From assembly GCA_018433765.1 (NCBI GenBank), contig JAHDQO010000004.1, forward strand, positions 248,001 through 312,000: 64,000 nucleotides of DNA, given 5' to 3'. The translations under genes and the position numbers were made by a program. This DNA is from Tissierellales bacterium. Lineage in GTDB: Bacteria; Bacillota; Clostridia; Tissierellales; Sedimentibacteraceae. Positions 34,987 through 44,415 of this stretch are shown here, one piece after another. Within the stretch, counting starts at the first letter, position 1; every line of letters begins with the position of its first letter. The notes below the pieces were generated by a model. It made no database searches and was not told where the DNA came from. It worked only from the letters and a program-made list of their open reading frames with translations.

Positions 34987-35024
34987 TGATGCATTTTTAC
35001 AAAAAGTGATGGAAAACTGCATCA
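34987..35024. promoter_or_regulatory. Candidate upstream activator site for the sigma-54 activator
   Basis: Inverted arms TGATGCA and TGCATCA enclose GTGATGG. The string ATGCATTTTTACA recurs exactly at 52437, also upstream of a sigma-54 promoter. It lies about 90-125 bases before the -24 element. Confidence 0.55.
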
Positions 35025-35110
35025 GAATTTTTGTATTAATAATATTTAAATAGAAGTTTTATTTTAATTAAATGGCTAATGTAACACACATAATAAAAGT
35101 CAAATAAAAA

Positions 35111-35128
35111 TTGGCATAACATTTGCTA
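35111..35128 (+). promoter_or_regulatory. Sigma-54 (-24/-12) promoter 1
   Basis: TTGGCATAACATTTGCTA: GG and GC are separated by exactly 10 bases, as sigma-54 RNA polymerase requires. It lies about 70 bases before the hydroxyacid dehydrogenase start. Confidence 0.85.
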
Positions 35129-35196
35129 ATATTAAAAACACAAACAAGGTAAAAAAATTTAAGTAAAATTATAAATAGTTAAGTGGAGGTAAAATT

Positions 35197-36156
35197 GTGA
35201 GAAAAGTGTTAGTTACAGAACCTATCCATGAAGAAGGAATAAAGCTATTAAAGGAAGAAGTTAAAATCGTAATGGGGGAAAGTGTTTCTCCGCAATTATT
35301 AACTAAACAAGCAAATGATTGCAGTGGTATTTTGATTCGTTCAGCTAAAATATCAGGTGAAATGATGAGAAATTTACCTAAGTTAAAGGTAATAGCTAAA
35401 CATGGAATAGGTGTAGATAATATAGATGTAAAAACAGCTTCAGAATTAGGTATATTAGTAGTTAATGCACCTGAATCTAATATAAATGCAGTTGCAGAAC
35501 ATACTTTGGGCATGATTTTATTGCTTTCTAAAAACTTCGTTGAATTAAACAAAAAAGTTAGAAGTGGTCAATTCGACATGCGTAATAAAATTGTTAACAT
35601 GGAATTAAAGGGAAAAACGGTAGGTTTAATTGGATTCGGAAAGATAGCGAGACTTTTAGCTAAAAAACTACGTGCATTAGATGTTAACTTAATTGTTTAT
35701 GATCCATATGTTAATCCTATTGAGGCAGAAAAAATGGGTTCAGAACTAACTAAAAATATAGATGAAGTTTTGATGTGTGCAGATTTTGTTTCTGTACATG
35801 TTCCTTTAAACGAATCAACTAGAGGATTGATGGGAAAAGAACAATTTAATAAAATGAAAAAAGATGCGTATTTTATTAATGCTGCAAGAGGAGCTATTGT
35901 AAAAGAGAAAGATTTATTTGAAGCATTAAAAGAAAGGCGTATTAAGGGAGCTGCCATTGATGTATTTGAGCAAGAGCCTCCAGATAATAATAATCCATTA
36001 TTCCAATTAGAAAATATACTACTTTCACCGCATAATGCAGCATTAACAGATGAAGCACTTGTTGCAATGGCAACACAATCTGCTCAAGGAATTTTAGATT
36101 ATTTTAATAATAAACGTCCTAAATATGTTGTTAATCCTCAGGTTTTGGAAGCATAG
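35197..36156 (+). CDS. D-isomer 2-hydroxyacid dehydrogenase (SerA-like)
   Basis: A 319-aa NAD-dependent dehydrogenase. The cofactor site is GLIGFGKIARLLAKKL. Catalytic residues are visible as the arginine in NAARGAIV, the glutamate in FEQEPP and the histidine in LSPHNAAL. It lacks the ACT domain of biosynthetic SerA and no serine genes are near, so a catabolic 2-hydroxyacid is the likely substrate. GTG start after GGAGG. First gene of a sigma-54 operon. Confidence 0.9.
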   Translation: MRKVLVTEPIHEEGIKLLKEEVKIVMGESVSPQLLTKQANDCSGILIRSAKISGEMMRNLPKLKVIAKHGIGVDNIDVKTASELGILVVNAPESNINAVAEHTLGMILLLSKNFVELNKKVRSGQFDMRNKIVNMELKGKTVGLIGFGKIARLLAKKLRALDVNLIVYDPYVNPIEAEKMGSELTKNIDEVLMCADFVSVHVPLNESTRGLMGKEQFNKMKKDAYFINAARGAIVKEKDLFEALKERRIKGAAIDVFEQEPPDNNNPLFQLENILLSPHNAALTDEALVAMATQSAQGILDYFNNKRPKYVVNPQVLEA

Positions 36157-36192
36157 TTAAAAACATTAATTAAATTAAAAGGAGATAGTAAA

Positions 36193-37038
36193 ATGCAACG
36201 TACAAGATTACATCAATTTACTAAAGACACAGGTTATGAAAAGGTTATTACATCTGAAAATTCTAAACTAGAATATTTAGGCTTTGACCGTATTGTTCTT
36301 GAAGCCGGTCAAAAAATTGAACATGAAGTTAAAGGAGAAGAGATAGCGGTTGTTTTACAAAAAGGTGACTTTAAGGCTTCTGTAGAATGGAACGGCAAGA
36401 AATTTTTTAATAATATTAGTGGAGAAAGAAATGATGTATTTGATGAACTACCTACATCTATATATCTTCCACCAGATAGTAAAATTACTATTGAAAGCAA
36501 GAAAGGAATGGAAGCAAGAATATTTACTGCCCCTTGTAAAGAAGGAAACCCACCTTATTTTTGTGTCCCTAATGATGTAGAAGAAGGATCTCCCGGTGCT
36601 CATATTTGGAAGAGAAAATATAGATTTATTTTCGGACCAAAATCTAAACATAATGGAGATGTTACTAAAAAACTCATAGTTGGTGAATCAGTATCTGTAC
36701 CGGGTGGTTGGATTGGGTTTCCCGGACACAGACATGATTACAATAATGATAATGAATATCCTTTAGAAGAAATATTTTCTATTAGAGTTAAAGGACCGAA
36801 TGAAGGGCCGGGTACTGTTATGCAATATTCTTCAGATGTTGAGAATGGAGAAAGATGGAACGAGTTTTTTGTAATAGAAAATGATAATAATGCAATTTCT
36901 CTTCCAGTTGGTTTCCATACATCTTTCGCTGCACCTGGATGTACAGAATACTTATTATGGGGATTAGCTGGTGAAGAAAAAATTTATAAAGTACAATTTG
37001 ATGAAAGATATACAAGTTTAGAGAACGCATTATATTAA
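36193..37038 (+). CDS. IolB/KduI-family isomerase (5-deoxy-glucuronate isomerase-like)
   Basis: A 281-aa bicupin. The metal site GFPGHRHDYNNDNEYPLEEIF and the late histidine in LPVGFHTSFAAPG match IolB, which isomerises 5-deoxyglucuronate in inositol breakdown. No other iol genes are present, so the true substrate is likely a related uronate or keto-sugar acid. It lies 36 bases after the dehydrogenase and before the GAPDH-like gene. Confidence 0.85.
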   Translation: MQRTRLHQFTKDTGYEKVITSENSKLEYLGFDRIVLEAGQKIEHEVKGEEIAVVLQKGDFKASVEWNGKKFFNNISGERNDVFDELPTSIYLPPDSKITIESKKGMEARIFTAPCKEGNPPYFCVPNDVEEGSPGAHIWKRKYRFIFGPKSKHNGDVTKKLIVGESVSVPGGWIGFPGHRHDYNNDNEYPLEEIFSIRVKGPNEGPGTVMQYSSDVENGERWNEFFVIENDNNAISLPVGFHTSFAAPGCTEYLLWGLAGEEKIYKVQFDERYTSLENALY

Positions 37039-37067
37039 CAATTAAATAATTCTAGGAGGAATAAGAA

Positions 37068-38093
37068 ATGGAAAAAATTAAAGTTGGAGTAGCTGGTTAT
37101 GGAGTAATAGGTCAAAGATTAGCTGATGGAGTTGCACTTCAGAAAGATATGGAGCTTGTTGGAGTTGCTGATGTAGCACCTACACTTTCAATAAGAGCAT
37201 TGAAAGAAAAAGGTATGCCATATGATTTATATTGTGCAATAGATGATACAACTGCACTAGATAATGCAGGCATACCTGTTTCAGGTAAAATGGACGATTT
37301 GCTGCAGAAAGTAGACATAATGCTTGATGCAACAAGTGCAGGTATTGGTGCTAAGAACAAGAAATTGTATGAAAAATATGGTTTGAAAGCAATTTTTCAA
37401 GGTGGAGAAAAAAATGAAGTAGCAGATGTATTTTTTCATGGATATGCTAATTATGAAAAGGGTATAGACCAGCAGTTTTTAAAACTAACTTCTTGTAATA
37501 CAACAGGACTTATAAGAGCGGTCGATTGTATTGATAGGGAAGTAGGAGTAGAGAAGGTTGCAATTACTATCATAAGACGTGTGGCAGATCCGGGAGATTA
37601 TCATAGAGGTCTTACTAATGCACTAAAAGTTGATGAAGCTCCAAATCATCAAGCAGTAGATCTTATGTCTATAATGCCTCATGTAAATGCTACTGGTATA
37701 TTAGTACATACTCCAGTAACTCACGGGCATATTATTACGGTAGTTGCAACACCAAAGAAAAAAATTGGCAAGAGTGAATTACTAGAAATGTTTTATAACC
37801 ATCCAAGAATTAGAGTAGTAAAAATTAAAGATGGATTTTTAGGAAATGCTTCTTTATTTAGATATGCAAGAGATCTTGGTAATCCAAGAGGAGATATGTA
37901 TGAGATTGCAGTGTGGGAAGAATCAATTGTAAATTCTGGAGATGATATTATGTTCGCAATTAATATTCCTCAAGAAGCAGTTGTAATTCCTGAAAATATG
38001 GATGCAATTAGAGCAGCTACATGTATGCAAACAGATAGATTAGAAGGTGTAAATTTAACCAATAAATACTTGGGGATGGGAAGATGGAAATAA
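37068..38093 (+). CDS. Type II (archaeal-type) glyceraldehyde-3-phosphate dehydrogenase
   Basis: A 341-aa protein. The nucleotide site GVAGYGVIGQRLADGV and the catalytic cysteine in TSCNTTGL (Cys143) are those of the type II GAPDH of archaea, not the common bacterial GapA. It would oxidise an aldehyde phosphate to an acyl phosphate. Its last 10 bases overlap the start of the kinase gene that follows, which implies coupled translation. As a second GAPDH inside a catabolic operon it may act on a sugar-phosphate analogue. Confidence 0.92.
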   Translation: MEKIKVGVAGYGVIGQRLADGVALQKDMELVGVADVAPTLSIRALKEKGMPYDLYCAIDDTTALDNAGIPVSGKMDDLLQKVDIMLDATSAGIGAKNKKLYEKYGLKAIFQGGEKNEVADVFFHGYANYEKGIDQQFLKLTSCNTTGLIRAVDCIDREVGVEKVAITIIRRVADPGDYHRGLTNALKVDEAPNHQAVDLMSIMPHVNATGILVHTPVTHGHIITVVATPKKKIGKSELLEMFYNHPRIRVVKIKDGFLGNASLFRYARDLGNPRGDMYEIAVWEESIVNSGDDIMFAINIPQEAVVIPENMDAIRAATCMQTDRLEGVNLTNKYLGMGRWK

Positions 38094-39340
38094 AATCTAT
38101 ACAGGGCATGAGGTCAATAACAGAATTTGAATATCAAAATAAAACGGTTTTATTAAGAGTAGATATAAATTCACCTATTGACTCTAAAACAAAAAAAATA
38201 GTTAACGAAAACAGAATAAATATGAGTCTTCCCACTATTGAGTATTTGATAAATCACAAAGCAAAAGTAGCAATAATTGCACACCAAGGTGATACATTAG
38301 ATTATCAAAATCTTATTCCTATGGAAGAACATGCAGAAAAGTTATCTCAAAAGTTGGGAATTCATGTTAATTATATTGATGATGTTGCTGGCCCTGCTGC
38401 TAGAGGGGCTATTAAAAACTTACAACCCGGAAAGGTAGTGCTGCTTGGCAATTTAAGATATCTTACAGAAGAAATTTCAACATTTGAAGATGCAGTTAAA
38501 TTAAAACCTAAAGAAATGTTGGATACATATTTAGTAAGAAACCTAGCTCCATTGGTAGATTATTATGTAAATGATGCTTTTGCAGCAGCTCATAGAAATG
38601 CACCTTCTATGGTGGCGTTTCAAGAATTATTACCATCAGCATGTGGTAAGCTGATGCTTGATGAGATATCAGCACTTACTAAAGTTATGGAAAGTGAAAA
38701 AAGACCAACTGTTTTTGTTCTAGGAGGAGCAAAAATATCTGACGCTTTTGGTATGATGAAACAAGTTCTAGAAAATGGAATAGCTGATAAAATTCTCACT
38801 TGCGGAATTACAGGTCATATTATGCTGCTAGCAAAAGGATATAGAATTGGAGAGAAAAATTTAAATTTTATTAGAGAACGATCATTAGATATATTTATAG
38901 AACCTGCAAGAGAATATTTGTTTAAATATGGTGATAAGATAGTCTATCCAATAGACATTGCATTTGATCAAAATGGTAAGCGTGAAGAAATATATATAGA
39001 AAAACTACCTATTAGTGAACTGGCAATGGATATTGGTCAAAACACTATAAATATTTATAAAAAGTATATTAAGCAAGCGAGTACTATTTTTGTAAATGGA
39101 CCTGCAGGAGTATATGAAAATACTCTCTTTGAAAAGGGAACACAAGAAATATGGAATGCTATTTATTGCGCAGAAGGATATTCTGTCATTGGGGGAGGAG
39201 ATACAGTAAGTGCTGCATCTCGATATATTGATCTTAAAAATATTAATTATGTATGCACAGCTGGAGGAGCTATGGTTAGATTCTTATCCGGAGTTAAACT
39301 GCCGCTTATCCAAGCTATGAAGAAAGTGTATAAAAAATAA
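38084..39340 (+). CDS. Divergent phosphoglycerate kinase
   Basis: A 418-aa PGK-fold protein. Recognisable blocks are LLRVDINSP, YVNDAFAAAHRNAPS, VLGGAKISD, NGPAGVYE, GGGDTVSAA and CTAGGAMVRFL. The usual SHLGRP substrate loop reads AHQGDT and LLENVRF reads LLGNLRY, so substrate contacts have changed. With the overlapping GAPDH it forms a pair that would make ATP from an acyl phosphate. The substrate may not be glycerate 1,3-bisphosphate. Confidence 0.88.
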   Translation: MEIKSIQGMRSITEFEYQNKTVLLRVDINSPIDSKTKKIVNENRINMSLPTIEYLINHKAKVAIIAHQGDTLDYQNLIPMEEHAEKLSQKLGIHVNYIDDVAGPAARGAIKNLQPGKVVLLGNLRYLTEEISTFEDAVKLKPKEMLDTYLVRNLAPLVDYYVNDAFAAAHRNAPSMVAFQELLPSACGKLMLDEISALTKVMESEKRPTVFVLGGAKISDAFGMMKQVLENGIADKILTCGITGHIMLLAKGYRIGEKNLNFIRERSLDIFIEPAREYLFKYGDKIVYPIDIAFDQNGKREEIYIEKLPISELAMDIGQNTINIYKKYIKQASTIFVNGPAGVYENTLFEKGTQEIWNAIYCAEGYSVIGGGDTVSAASRYIDLKNINYVCTAGGAMVRFLSGVKLPLIQAMKKVYKK

Positions 39341-39365
39341 TAAATGAAATTTAGGAGGTATTATA

Positions 39366-40028
39366 ATGTCAAAGAAAAAAGTTGCCGTAATCCACACATT
39401 TTTATATTCGGTAGAAGATTTAAAAAAATTATTTAGAGAAAAGTTACCAGAAGTTGAGATGATTAATATTATTGATGATAGTTTACTTGAAGAAGCATTA
39501 GCTAATAAAGGAATAACACCTAATATTATTAGAAGAATATCAAAATATGCTGTAGAAGCTGAAGCATTAGGAGCTGATTGTATATTAAATCAATGCTCTT
39601 CTGTAGGAGAGGCTGCAGATATTGCTAGAAAGCAGATAAATATACCTTATGTTAAAATTGATGCACCTATGGCAAAAGAAGCAGTTAAAATCGGAAAAAA
39701 TATAGCAGTTATAGCTACAGCAATATCTACAATTGAACCATCTTCACGATTAGTTGAAAATACAGCAAAAGAGATGGGAAAAAAAGTAAAAGTAAATCGT
39801 TGTTTTGCAGAAGGTGCTTATGAAGCATTACTTAAAGAGAATAATACTGAAAAACATAACCAAATAGTTATAGATACTATTAAGAAAGCAGAAAAGGAAA
39901 ATGATGTAATAGTTCTTGCACAAGGAAGCATGTATCATCTGTTACCTTTATTAAAAGATGTTAAAAAACCTATTCTCACTAGTTTAGAATCAGGTGTTGA
40001 ACAAATAAGAGAAGTATTAGGTTTATAA
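39366..40028 (+). CDS. Aspartate/glutamate racemase-family protein
   Basis: A 220-aa protein of the Asp/Glu/hydantoin racemase fold. The first catalytic cysteine is present in NQCSSVGE. The second position reads LAQGSM with no cysteine, so a two-base racemase mechanism is unlikely; an isomerase or decarboxylase-like reaction is possible. AGGAGG precedes the ATG. It follows the PGK-like gene in the operon. Confidence 0.8.
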   Translation: MSKKKVAVIHTFLYSVEDLKKLFREKLPEVEMINIIDDSLLEEALANKGITPNIIRRISKYAVEAEALGADCILNQCSSVGEAADIARKQINIPYVKIDAPMAKEAVKIGKNIAVIATAISTIEPSSRLVENTAKEMGKKVKVNRCFAEGAYEALLKENNTEKHNQIVIDTIKKAEKENDVIVLAQGSMYHLLPLLKDVKKPILTSLESGVEQIREVLGL

Positions 40029-40061
40029 GATAATAAAATTAACTTTTATACTTAATTAATG

Positions 40062-40098
40062 CTCCGACGATTCATAGTCAATTGTCGGAGTTTATTAG
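40062..40098 (+). terminator. Intra-operon hairpin
   Basis: CTCCGAC, loop, GTCGGAG followed by TTTATTAG. It is probably a partial terminator or processing site between the racemase-like and malic enzyme genes. Confidence 0.55.
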
Positions 40099-40126
40099 TA
40101 AAATACTTAAGCATAGAAAGGAGAAT

Positions 40127-41302
40127 ATGATGAATAATAAAGAGAAAGCTTTAAAGATGCATAGGCAGTGGAAAGGAAAAATTGAAGTTGTTAGTACCGT
40201 ACCGATAGAAAATAAAGAAGATTTATCTTTAGCTTATACTCCGGGAGTGGCAGAACCCTGTCTTGAGATAGAGAAAGATATAAATAAATCTTTTACATTA
40301 ACAAGAAGATGGAATTTAGTAGCAGTTGTTACTGATGGATCAGCTGTTTTAGGATTAGGAAATATAGGACCTGAAGCTGGAATGCCTGTAATGGAAGGAA
40401 AATGTGCTTTATTTAAAACATTTGGAAATATAGATGCTTTTCCATTGTGTATTCGTTCTAATGATGTAGACAAAATTGTTGATACTATTAAGCTTCTTGA
40501 AGGAAATTTTGGAGGCATTAATTTAGAAGATATTTCAGCTCCAAGATGTTTTGAAATCGAAAGAAGACTAAAAGAAGAATGTGATATACCTATTTTTCAT
40601 GATGACCAGCATGGAACTGCAGTTGTAGTTCTTGCAGGCATGATTAATGCTTTAAAATTAATTAATAAGAAAATGAAGGATTTGGAGGTAGTAGTAAACG
40701 GTTCAGGAGCAGCGGGTATTGCTATAACAAAATTACTCATAAGTGTAGGATTAAGAAAAGTTATTCTTTGTGACAGACAAGGTGCAATTTATGAAGGTAG
40801 AGATAATTTGAATGATGAAAAATTACGTATGGCTAAGATTTCTAATCTTGAACATAAAAAAGGATTATTAAAAGATGTTTTAGTAGGAGCAGATGCGTTT
40901 GTTGGAGTATCAGCAGGTGGTATTGTTACACCAGAGATGATAAAAACTATGGCTAAAGATCCTATAATATTCGCAATGGCTAATCCTGTACCTGAGATTA
41001 TGCCGGAACTTGCTAAAGAAGCGGGTGCAAGAGTTGTAGGAACAGGAAGATCAGATTTTCCTAACCAAGTAAATAATGTACTTGCTTTTCCGGGAATATT
41101 TAGAGGAACATTAGATGTAAGAGCGAGTGATATTAATGATGAAATGAAAATATCAGCTGCTAATGCTATTGCCTCATTGATTAGTGATGAAGAATTGAAT
41201 GAAAACTACGTTATACCTGCAGCATTTGATAAAAGAGTAGGAAAGGCAGTGTCTAAAGCAGTTTCACAAACTGCAATAAAATTGGGAATTGCAAGAATAT
41301 GA
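40127..41302 (+). CDS. NAD(P)-dependent malic enzyme
   Basis: About 391 residues that decarboxylate malate to pyruvate. Landmarks are LAYTPGVAEPC, the metal region CFEIERRL with FHDDQHGTA, NGSGAAGIAITKLL for the dinucleotide, and MANPVPEIMPE. Two adjacent ATGs (40127 and 40130) follow AAAGGAG; either may be used. Its presence suggests that the pathway of this operon yields a C4 acid feeding pyruvate. Confidence 0.94.
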   Translation: MMNNKEKALKMHRQWKGKIEVVSTVPIENKEDLSLAYTPGVAEPCLEIEKDINKSFTLTRRWNLVAVVTDGSAVLGLGNIGPEAGMPVMEGKCALFKTFGNIDAFPLCIRSNDVDKIVDTIKLLEGNFGGINLEDISAPRCFEIERRLKEECDIPIFHDDQHGTAVVVLAGMINALKLINKKMKDLEVVVNGSGAAGIAITKLLISVGLRKVILCDRQGAIYEGRDNLNDEKLRMAKISNLEHKKGLLKDVLVGADAFVGVSAGGIVTPEMIKTMAKDPIIFAMANPVPEIMPELAKEAGARVVGTGRSDFPNQVNNVLAFPGIFRGTLDVRASDINDEMKISAANAIASLISDEELNENYVIPAAFDKRVGKAVSKAVSQTAIKLGIARI

Positions 41303-41407
41303 ATTAGCTTAGTAGAGAAGGTATAATTATTCTCCTTGTTGAATAGGCTATCACTAGCTGATATACTAAATAATTAAACTATGTTTAAATTGCAAGGAGG
41401 AAAGAAC

Positions 41408-42859
41408 ATGGAGAACAGTGAAAAAAAAGAATATAGTACGTGTATTGGTAATGAATCTAAATTAGAAATACCTAGAGATATGAAGCAAATTTTAGAATCC
41501 TTCTATGATGGAATATGGATTACTGATGGACAAGGCCGTATTTTATACATGAATAGTGCGAATGAAAGAATATCAGGTTTTAAAAGAGAAGAAGTGTTGG
41601 GTAAATATACACAAGAATTATTAGATAAAAAATTGTTTTCAAAATCTGCGATTATGGAAGTTCTAAAATCAAAGAAACGTGTAACTCTAATGGGATACAA
41701 TTATAATACAAAGAAACATGTTCTTATTACAGGTAATCCTATTTTTAATGATGATGGAAATATAAAATATATTGTAAACAATGTTAGAGATATTACTGAC
41801 TTAGAGAGAAAATCAAAAATACTTAAAGATAAAGAAAATATAATTAATAGACAAAAACAAGAAATAGAACACTTAAAATCACTAAAAAATAATGCAGACA
41901 GCATAAAAAGATGTGGAATTATAGCTAATAGTTCCAAAATGCTTAGAGTATTTGAACTATCTCAAAGAGTTGGAAAATTTGATTCTACAGTACTTATATT
42001 AGGTGAATCTGGATGTGGAAAAGAAGTAGTTGCAAAGAGTATAGTATATGCGAGTGAACGTAAAGAATCCCCATTTATTAAAGTTAATTGTGGAGCTATA
42101 CCGGAAAATCTTATGGAATCAGAATTTTTTGGGTATGATAAAGGTGCTTTTACTGGAGCAAACCAAAAAGGTAAAATAGGATTATTTGAAATGGCTAATA
42201 ATGGAACTATTTTTTTAGATGAGGTAGCTGATCTTCCTTTAAATCTTCAAGTTAAGATTTTAAGAGTACTGCAGGAGAAGGAGTTAATTCGTGTTGGAGG
42301 ATTGAGCCCTATTAAGCTAGATGTACGTATTATTGCTGCTACTAATAAAGACATTGAAGAGATGGTATTGAAAGGCAATTTTCGTGAAGATCTTTATTAC
42401 CGATTAAATGTTGTCACAATTACTGTGCCACCGTTACGCGATCGTCAGGATGACATTCCAGCACTTACTAATCTTTTTTTAAAACAATTTAATAAAAAGT
42501 ATAACCTCAATAAAGTAATTTCGCCACAAGTAATAAATTATTTTATTGAATACTCTTGGCCCGGCAATGTGCGAGAACTGGAGAATGTTATTGAAAATAT
42601 TGTTGTAATTTCACAAGAACAAGAAATTACAGATAAACATATACCTCTCAGAATATTAAATGGGTTGAGGATAGGTAAATCGGCGGTAGAAGTTAAGGAT
42701 ATATTACCTTTAAAAGAAGCTGTAGATTTAACAGAAGAAGTGCTGATAAAAAAAGCTATGAAAAAATATGGAACAACACGTAAAGCTGCTTCTGTATTAA
42801 AGGTAGATCAATCAACAATTGTTAGAAAAATGCAGAAATTTAATTCTGATACCTTATAA
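41408..42859 (+). CDS. PAS-domain sigma-54-dependent transcriptional activator
   Basis: About 483 residues. A PAS domain (about 20-130) is followed by a short coiled coil and an AAA+ domain: Walker A GESGCGKE, the sigma-54 contact loop GAFTGA, and Walker B GTIFLDEVADLP. A Fis-type HTH (RKAASVLKVDQSTIVRKM) ends the protein. AGGAGG lies before the ATG at 41408. As the only such activator seen, with four sigma-54 promoters within 19 kb, it is the likely regulator of the whole catabolic region, sensing its ligand through PAS. Confidence 0.95.
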   Translation: MENSEKKEYSTCIGNESKLEIPRDMKQILESFYDGIWITDGQGRILYMNSANERISGFKREEVLGKYTQELLDKKLFSKSAIMEVLKSKKRVTLMGYNYNTKKHVLITGNPIFNDDGNIKYIVNNVRDITDLERKSKILKDKENIINRQKQEIEHLKSLKNNADSIKRCGIIANSSKMLRVFELSQRVGKFDSTVLILGESGCGKEVVAKSIVYASERKESPFIKVNCGAIPENLMESEFFGYDKGAFTGANQKGKIGLFEMANNGTIFLDEVADLPLNLQVKILRVLQEKELIRVGGLSPIKLDVRIIAATNKDIEEMVLKGNFREDLYYRLNVVTITVPPLRDRQDDIPALTNLFLKQFNKKYNLNKVISPQVINYFIEYSWPGNVRELENVIENIVVISQEQEITDKHIPLRILNGLRIGKSAVEVKDILPLKEAVDLTEEVLIKKAMKKYGTTRKAASVLKVDQSTIVRKMQKFNSDTL

Positions 42860-42886
42860 AGCAATATATGTAGAAAGGATAATAAT

Positions 42887-43651
42887 TTGAATTTACAAAA
42901 TAAAATAATGACCACAAGTGTCAATAATAATGAAATAGCATTATATTGGTTAGGACAAGCTGGATTTATTATTAAAAGTTATAATAATATAATCGCAATC
43001 GATCCATACTTGACTGATTGTGGCGAGAGAATAAAAGGATTTAAGAGATTAACACCTAAATTAATATCTCCAAGTGAATTGAAAGCAGATATATATATAA
43101 CAACGCATATTCATTTTGATCATTTTGACTTTGATGCTGTTCCTATTGCTGCAAAATGTAATAAAACAAAATTTTATGGACCAAAAACTTGCGTAGATAA
43201 ATATAGAGAAATAGGAATTAAAAATAAAAGAATTACACTGTTAGAGTTAGATAAAGAAATAAATATTAATGATATAACTATTAAAGCTGTTTATGCTGAT
43301 CATGGTACTTTAGCTCCTGATGCAATAGGTATATTATTGAAAGTTAATGGCATAAAACTATATTTTTCAGGGGATACTGCATATCATCCTGAAAAAATGT
43401 CTCAAGTCATAGATTTTAAGCCGGATATAGCAGTGCTATCTGTTAACGGTAAATTTGGAAATTTGACTCCCGCTGAAGGTGCAAACCTGTCTAGTATTAT
43501 AAATTCAAAAATTGCAATTCCATGTCACTTTTGGACTTTTAAGGAACATGGAGGTGATCCACTGCTATTTGAAATAGAGATGAGCAAACAAGCACCGGAA
43601 TGTGAAGTAAAATTCATGAGTCAAGGAGAAATGTTTAAGTATTCTAAGTAA
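42887..43651 (+). CDS. Metallo-beta-lactamase-fold hydrolase (UlaG-like)
   Basis: A 254-aa protein starting TTG after AAAGGAT. The motif THIHFDHFD gives the metal histidines and aspartates; FSGDTAYHPE and IPCHFWTF supply the rest. Relatives include the UlaG L-ascorbate-6-phosphate lactonase, so a sugar lactone or phosphodiester is plausible. Last gene of the first sigma-54 operon. Confidence 0.88.
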   Translation: MNLQNKIMTTSVNNNEIALYWLGQAGFIIKSYNNIIAIDPYLTDCGERIKGFKRLTPKLISPSELKADIYITTHIHFDHFDFDAVPIAAKCNKTKFYGPKTCVDKYREIGIKNKRITLLELDKEININDITIKAVYADHGTLAPDAIGILLKVNGIKLYFSGDTAYHPEKMSQVIDFKPDIAVLSVNGKFGNLTPAEGANLSSIINSKIAIPCHFWTFKEHGGDPLLFEIEMSKQAPECEVKFMSQGEMFKYSK

Positions 43652-43662
43652 ATATAATTCGA

Positions 43663-43704
43663 AAAAATGAACTCTGCTTACTAGAGTAGTGTTCATTTTT
43701 GTTA
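43663..43704 (+). terminator. Terminator of the first sigma-54 operon
   Basis: AAAAATGAAC and GTTCATTTTT arms with an 18-base loop. Confidence 0.75.
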
Positions 43705-44164
43705 TTGGTAATTTTTGTATAAAAGTGATGTAATGCTGAATAAATACGATGTCAATATGCATCTAAAAATAACAATTATTGGCAAAAAATAAACAAACGT
43801 TTGCAATATTTAAAAATAAAATTCATTAATATTACTCTTCTAGAGAACAAAACAAGCTAACAAAAATATTAAAGGTTATGTTGGCATAAGAATTGCTTAT
43901 TTATACGATTGGAATTCAAGTAAATTAGCTTATCCTTCACCTTAAATATTATGATGTTCTAATATTAATATGTTAATTATACTTCGTAATATTTCTGCGA
44001 AAATTTTTATTTAGACAATGATTTATTATATCAAAACATGATAGATGTAATATATTCATTTCAATAAATAATTTTACTAGCTGATATCAAGTTTAAGACT
44101 AAATGAAGAAATAAATGAGATGTCACATGTAATTAAGTAGCATTTGAATAATTAATTATAGATT
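43705..44164 (+). promoter_or_regulatory. Regulatory region with upstream sites and long leader
   Basis: Between the terminator and the DUF3311 gene. It holds a candidate activator site (43712-43764, with GTGATGTAATGC and ATGCATC), the sigma-54 promoter at 43881, and then about 260 bases of leader without a recognisable riboswitch. Confidence 0.5.
43881..43898 (+). promoter_or_regulatory. Sigma-54 (-24/-12) promoter 2
   Basis: TTGGCATAAGAATTGCTT, GG to GC spacing of 10. Upstream of the transporter operon. Confidence 0.85.
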
Positions 44165-44398
44165 ATGAAAGGAGGAAAATCTATGCGTAAGATTATTGGA
44201 GTGTTGGTAGCGATTTGTTACTTGATGGCATTTCCACCGTTTATTAATTTGTACAATCGTCCTGGATTTGTACTTGGTATACCTACATTCATATTTGGTT
44301 TGATTATGAACGCCATTTGCCTAGTTTTGTCGGTGCTTGTTTTGTATTGTTATGAGAACAAGCGAGATGAAGATGAGCAGAAAAAATATGCAAAGTAA
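44165..44398 (+). CDS. DUF3311 small membrane protein
   Basis: A 77-aa protein with two hydrophobic helices and the family feature PPFINLYNRPGFVLGIPTF. Members are encoded just before sodium:solute symporters, as here (17 bases before the next start), and probably form a small subunit. A frame starting further upstream at 44165 begins MKGGKS and contains the AAAGGAGG site; the real start may be MRKIIG at 44183. Confidence 0.8.
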   Translation: MKGGKSMRKIIGVLVAICYLMAFPPFINLYNRPGFVLGIPTFIFGLIMNAICLVLSVLVLYCYENKRDEDEQKKYAK

Positions 44399-44415
44399 AA
44401 GAGAGGAGAAAACGT

